Source: Amylibacter sp. (GTDB lineage Bacteria > Pseudomonadota > Alphaproteobacteria > Rhodobacterales > Rhodobacteraceae). Taken from it: DNA of 7,480 nucleotides. The notes under the pieces are model-generated. The model saw only the letters and a program-made list of their open reading frames with translations, ran no database searches and was not told where the DNA came from. The DNA lies in the NCBI GenBank assembly GCA_027083485.1, contig JALWOO010000167.1, positions 1 to 7,480 on the forward strand, in the 5' to 3' direction. The position numbers and the translations under genes were made by a program. Below, in pieces: positions 6,779-7,480 of this stretch. Position 1 is the stretch's first letter. Each line of letters begins with the position of its first letter.

Positions 6779-6891
6779 CCCTAATAATTATCTATACAAA
6801 TTTCTTTTAACCACAGCCGGTTATGCTAAGTTCCTCACAAACGCGGGCGCCATATGATCCGCAAGAGAGCAAAACCAGAGGCAGAACAATC

Positions 6892-7480
6892 ATGCGACCA
6901 ACAACCCCGCCGCCATCAAATGTTTTTGAAATCACAGATGCCTCGGCTGACCTGAATACGGATTATTTACTGGGACCGGGGAACAGCTTTTTCGGCTCTT
7001 TGGACAGTGGCGACACCGATTGGATCGCTATTCGGCTGAATGTGGGGGCCATTTACAATTTTCAGGGCATCGGTACCGGCGTAAATGCCATGTCGGATCT
7101 GGATACACATCTGAGCCTCTATACCTACAACGGCACCAAAGTCGTGACCGATGATGCCTTGGGGGATGATGGCGATGCCCTGCATTCCGAAATCTGGTTC
7201 AGGGCGGAATATACCGGTCTGTATTTTCTGGAAATCGACAGCAGCAATACCGGTGATTATGAAATTGTCACCGATGTGGCCAGCGCGCTGCCGCCTTTCT
7301 TTGTCACGGCGGATGAAATCGCCGGTCAGCTCACCCAAGGGTATTGGGCACAAACCGGAGACGGTGCACGGCGCTTTGATGTGAGTGCGGGGGAAACCCT
7401 TGCCGTCAGCATTACCGGCCTTACGGCAGCAGGGCAGACCCTCGCAACCAGGGCCCTTGCCGCCTGGACCAGTGTTACCG
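6892..7480 (+). CDS. Serralysin-like (M10) secreted metalloprotease, 3'-truncated by the window edge
   Basis: An uninterrupted frame of 196 residues runs off the right edge. ATG 6892 is preferred because AGAGG (6877-6881) lies 10 nt upstream. An in-frame ATG at 6823 would add 23 residues but has a poorer ribosome site; the frame closes at TAA 6808. There is no signal peptide. Residues about 24-128 resemble a PPC (pre-peptidase C-terminal) beta-sandwich: FFGSLDSGDTDWIAIRL, then DLDTHLSLYTYNG, then GLYFLEIDSSNTGDYEIV. From about 137, ADEIAGQLTQGYW, RRFDVSAGETLAVSITGL and LATRALAAWTSVT look like the opening of the serralysin catalytic domain. The zinc motif HExxHxxGxxH and RTX repeats expected for the family lie beyond the window, so activity cannot be confirmed. 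It would be a type I-secreted, extracellular, calcium-dependent protease. Confidence 0.72.
   Translation, partial: MRPTTPPPSNVFEITDASADLNTDYLLGPGNSFFGSLDSGDTDWIAIRLNVGAIYNFQGIGTGVNAMSDLDTHLSLYTYNGTKVVTDDALGDDGDALHSEIWFRAEYTGLYFLEIDSSNTGDYEIVTDVASALPPFFVTADEIAGQLTQGYWAQTGDGARRFDVSAGETLAVSITGLTAAGQTLATRALAAWTSVT

Larger units (their letters stand above)
6576..6891. other. AT-rich divergent intergenic region between ugd and the protease gene
   Basis: This 316-bp stretch is clearly more AT-rich than the genes around it, especially 6640-6680 and 6775-6810. It should hold the promoters for ugd (leftward) and the protease gene (rightward). I find no credible gene in it. Visible elements are the AAACAG/CTGTTT palindrome, an imperfect stem at 6741-6766 (tgcccc...ttgggca around the palindrome atggccat), and an exact TATAAT at 6773-6778. 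Confidence 0.6.

Overview
The window looks like a piece of an alphaproteobacterial chromosome, most likely a marine, Rhodobacteraceae-like organism. The assignment is an inference. It rests on the moderately GC-rich coding sequence, two RTX beta-roll proteins, the start of a serralysin-type protease with an N-terminal PPC-like domain, periplasmic Sel1-repeat proteins, and a long palindromic TA-flanked repeat of a kind common in alphaproteobacteria. No rRNA, tRNA, CRISPR array or transposase gene is visible.

Layout. (1) Positions 1-2041 (+) hold two tandem Sel1-repeat genes. The first is cut off by the left edge, and the two overlap by 17 bp. (2) Positions 2042-2268 hold a 105-bp nested palindromic element that looks like a MITE, then a candidate sigma-70 promoter and a phased CCGGA triplet. 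(3) Positions 2269-3303 (+) encode a 344-residue RTX calcium-binding protein with an unrecognised N-terminal region. (4) Positions 3304-3530 are a leader with possible RNA structure. (5) Positions 3531-5396 (+) encode a 621-residue protein with seven propeller-like repeats followed by an RTX beta-roll. (6) Positions 5409-6575 (-) encode a short-type UDP-glucose 6-dehydrogenase (ugd), convergent with the RTX gene with 12 bp between stop codons. (7) Positions 6576-6891 are an AT-rich divergent intergenic region. (8) From 6892 to the right edge (+) runs the first 196 residues of a probable serralysin-like (M10) metalloprotease.

How the genes fit together. The two RTX proteins and the protease lack an N-terminal signal peptide, as expected of type I secretion substrates, so three extracellular proteins are encoded close together. 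No type I ABC exporter, membrane fusion protein or TolC gene is in the window. Ugd makes UDP-glucuronate, a precursor of acidic exopolysaccharide or LPS sugars, so the region plausibly serves the cell surface or matrix. That link is from proximity only. The Sel1 pair is probably periplasmic and may be an unrelated transcription unit. The most unusual items are the seven-repeat propeller plus beta-roll fusion, the MITE-like palindrome and the small RTX protein's N-terminal region. I see nothing that can firmly be called a new multi-gene system.
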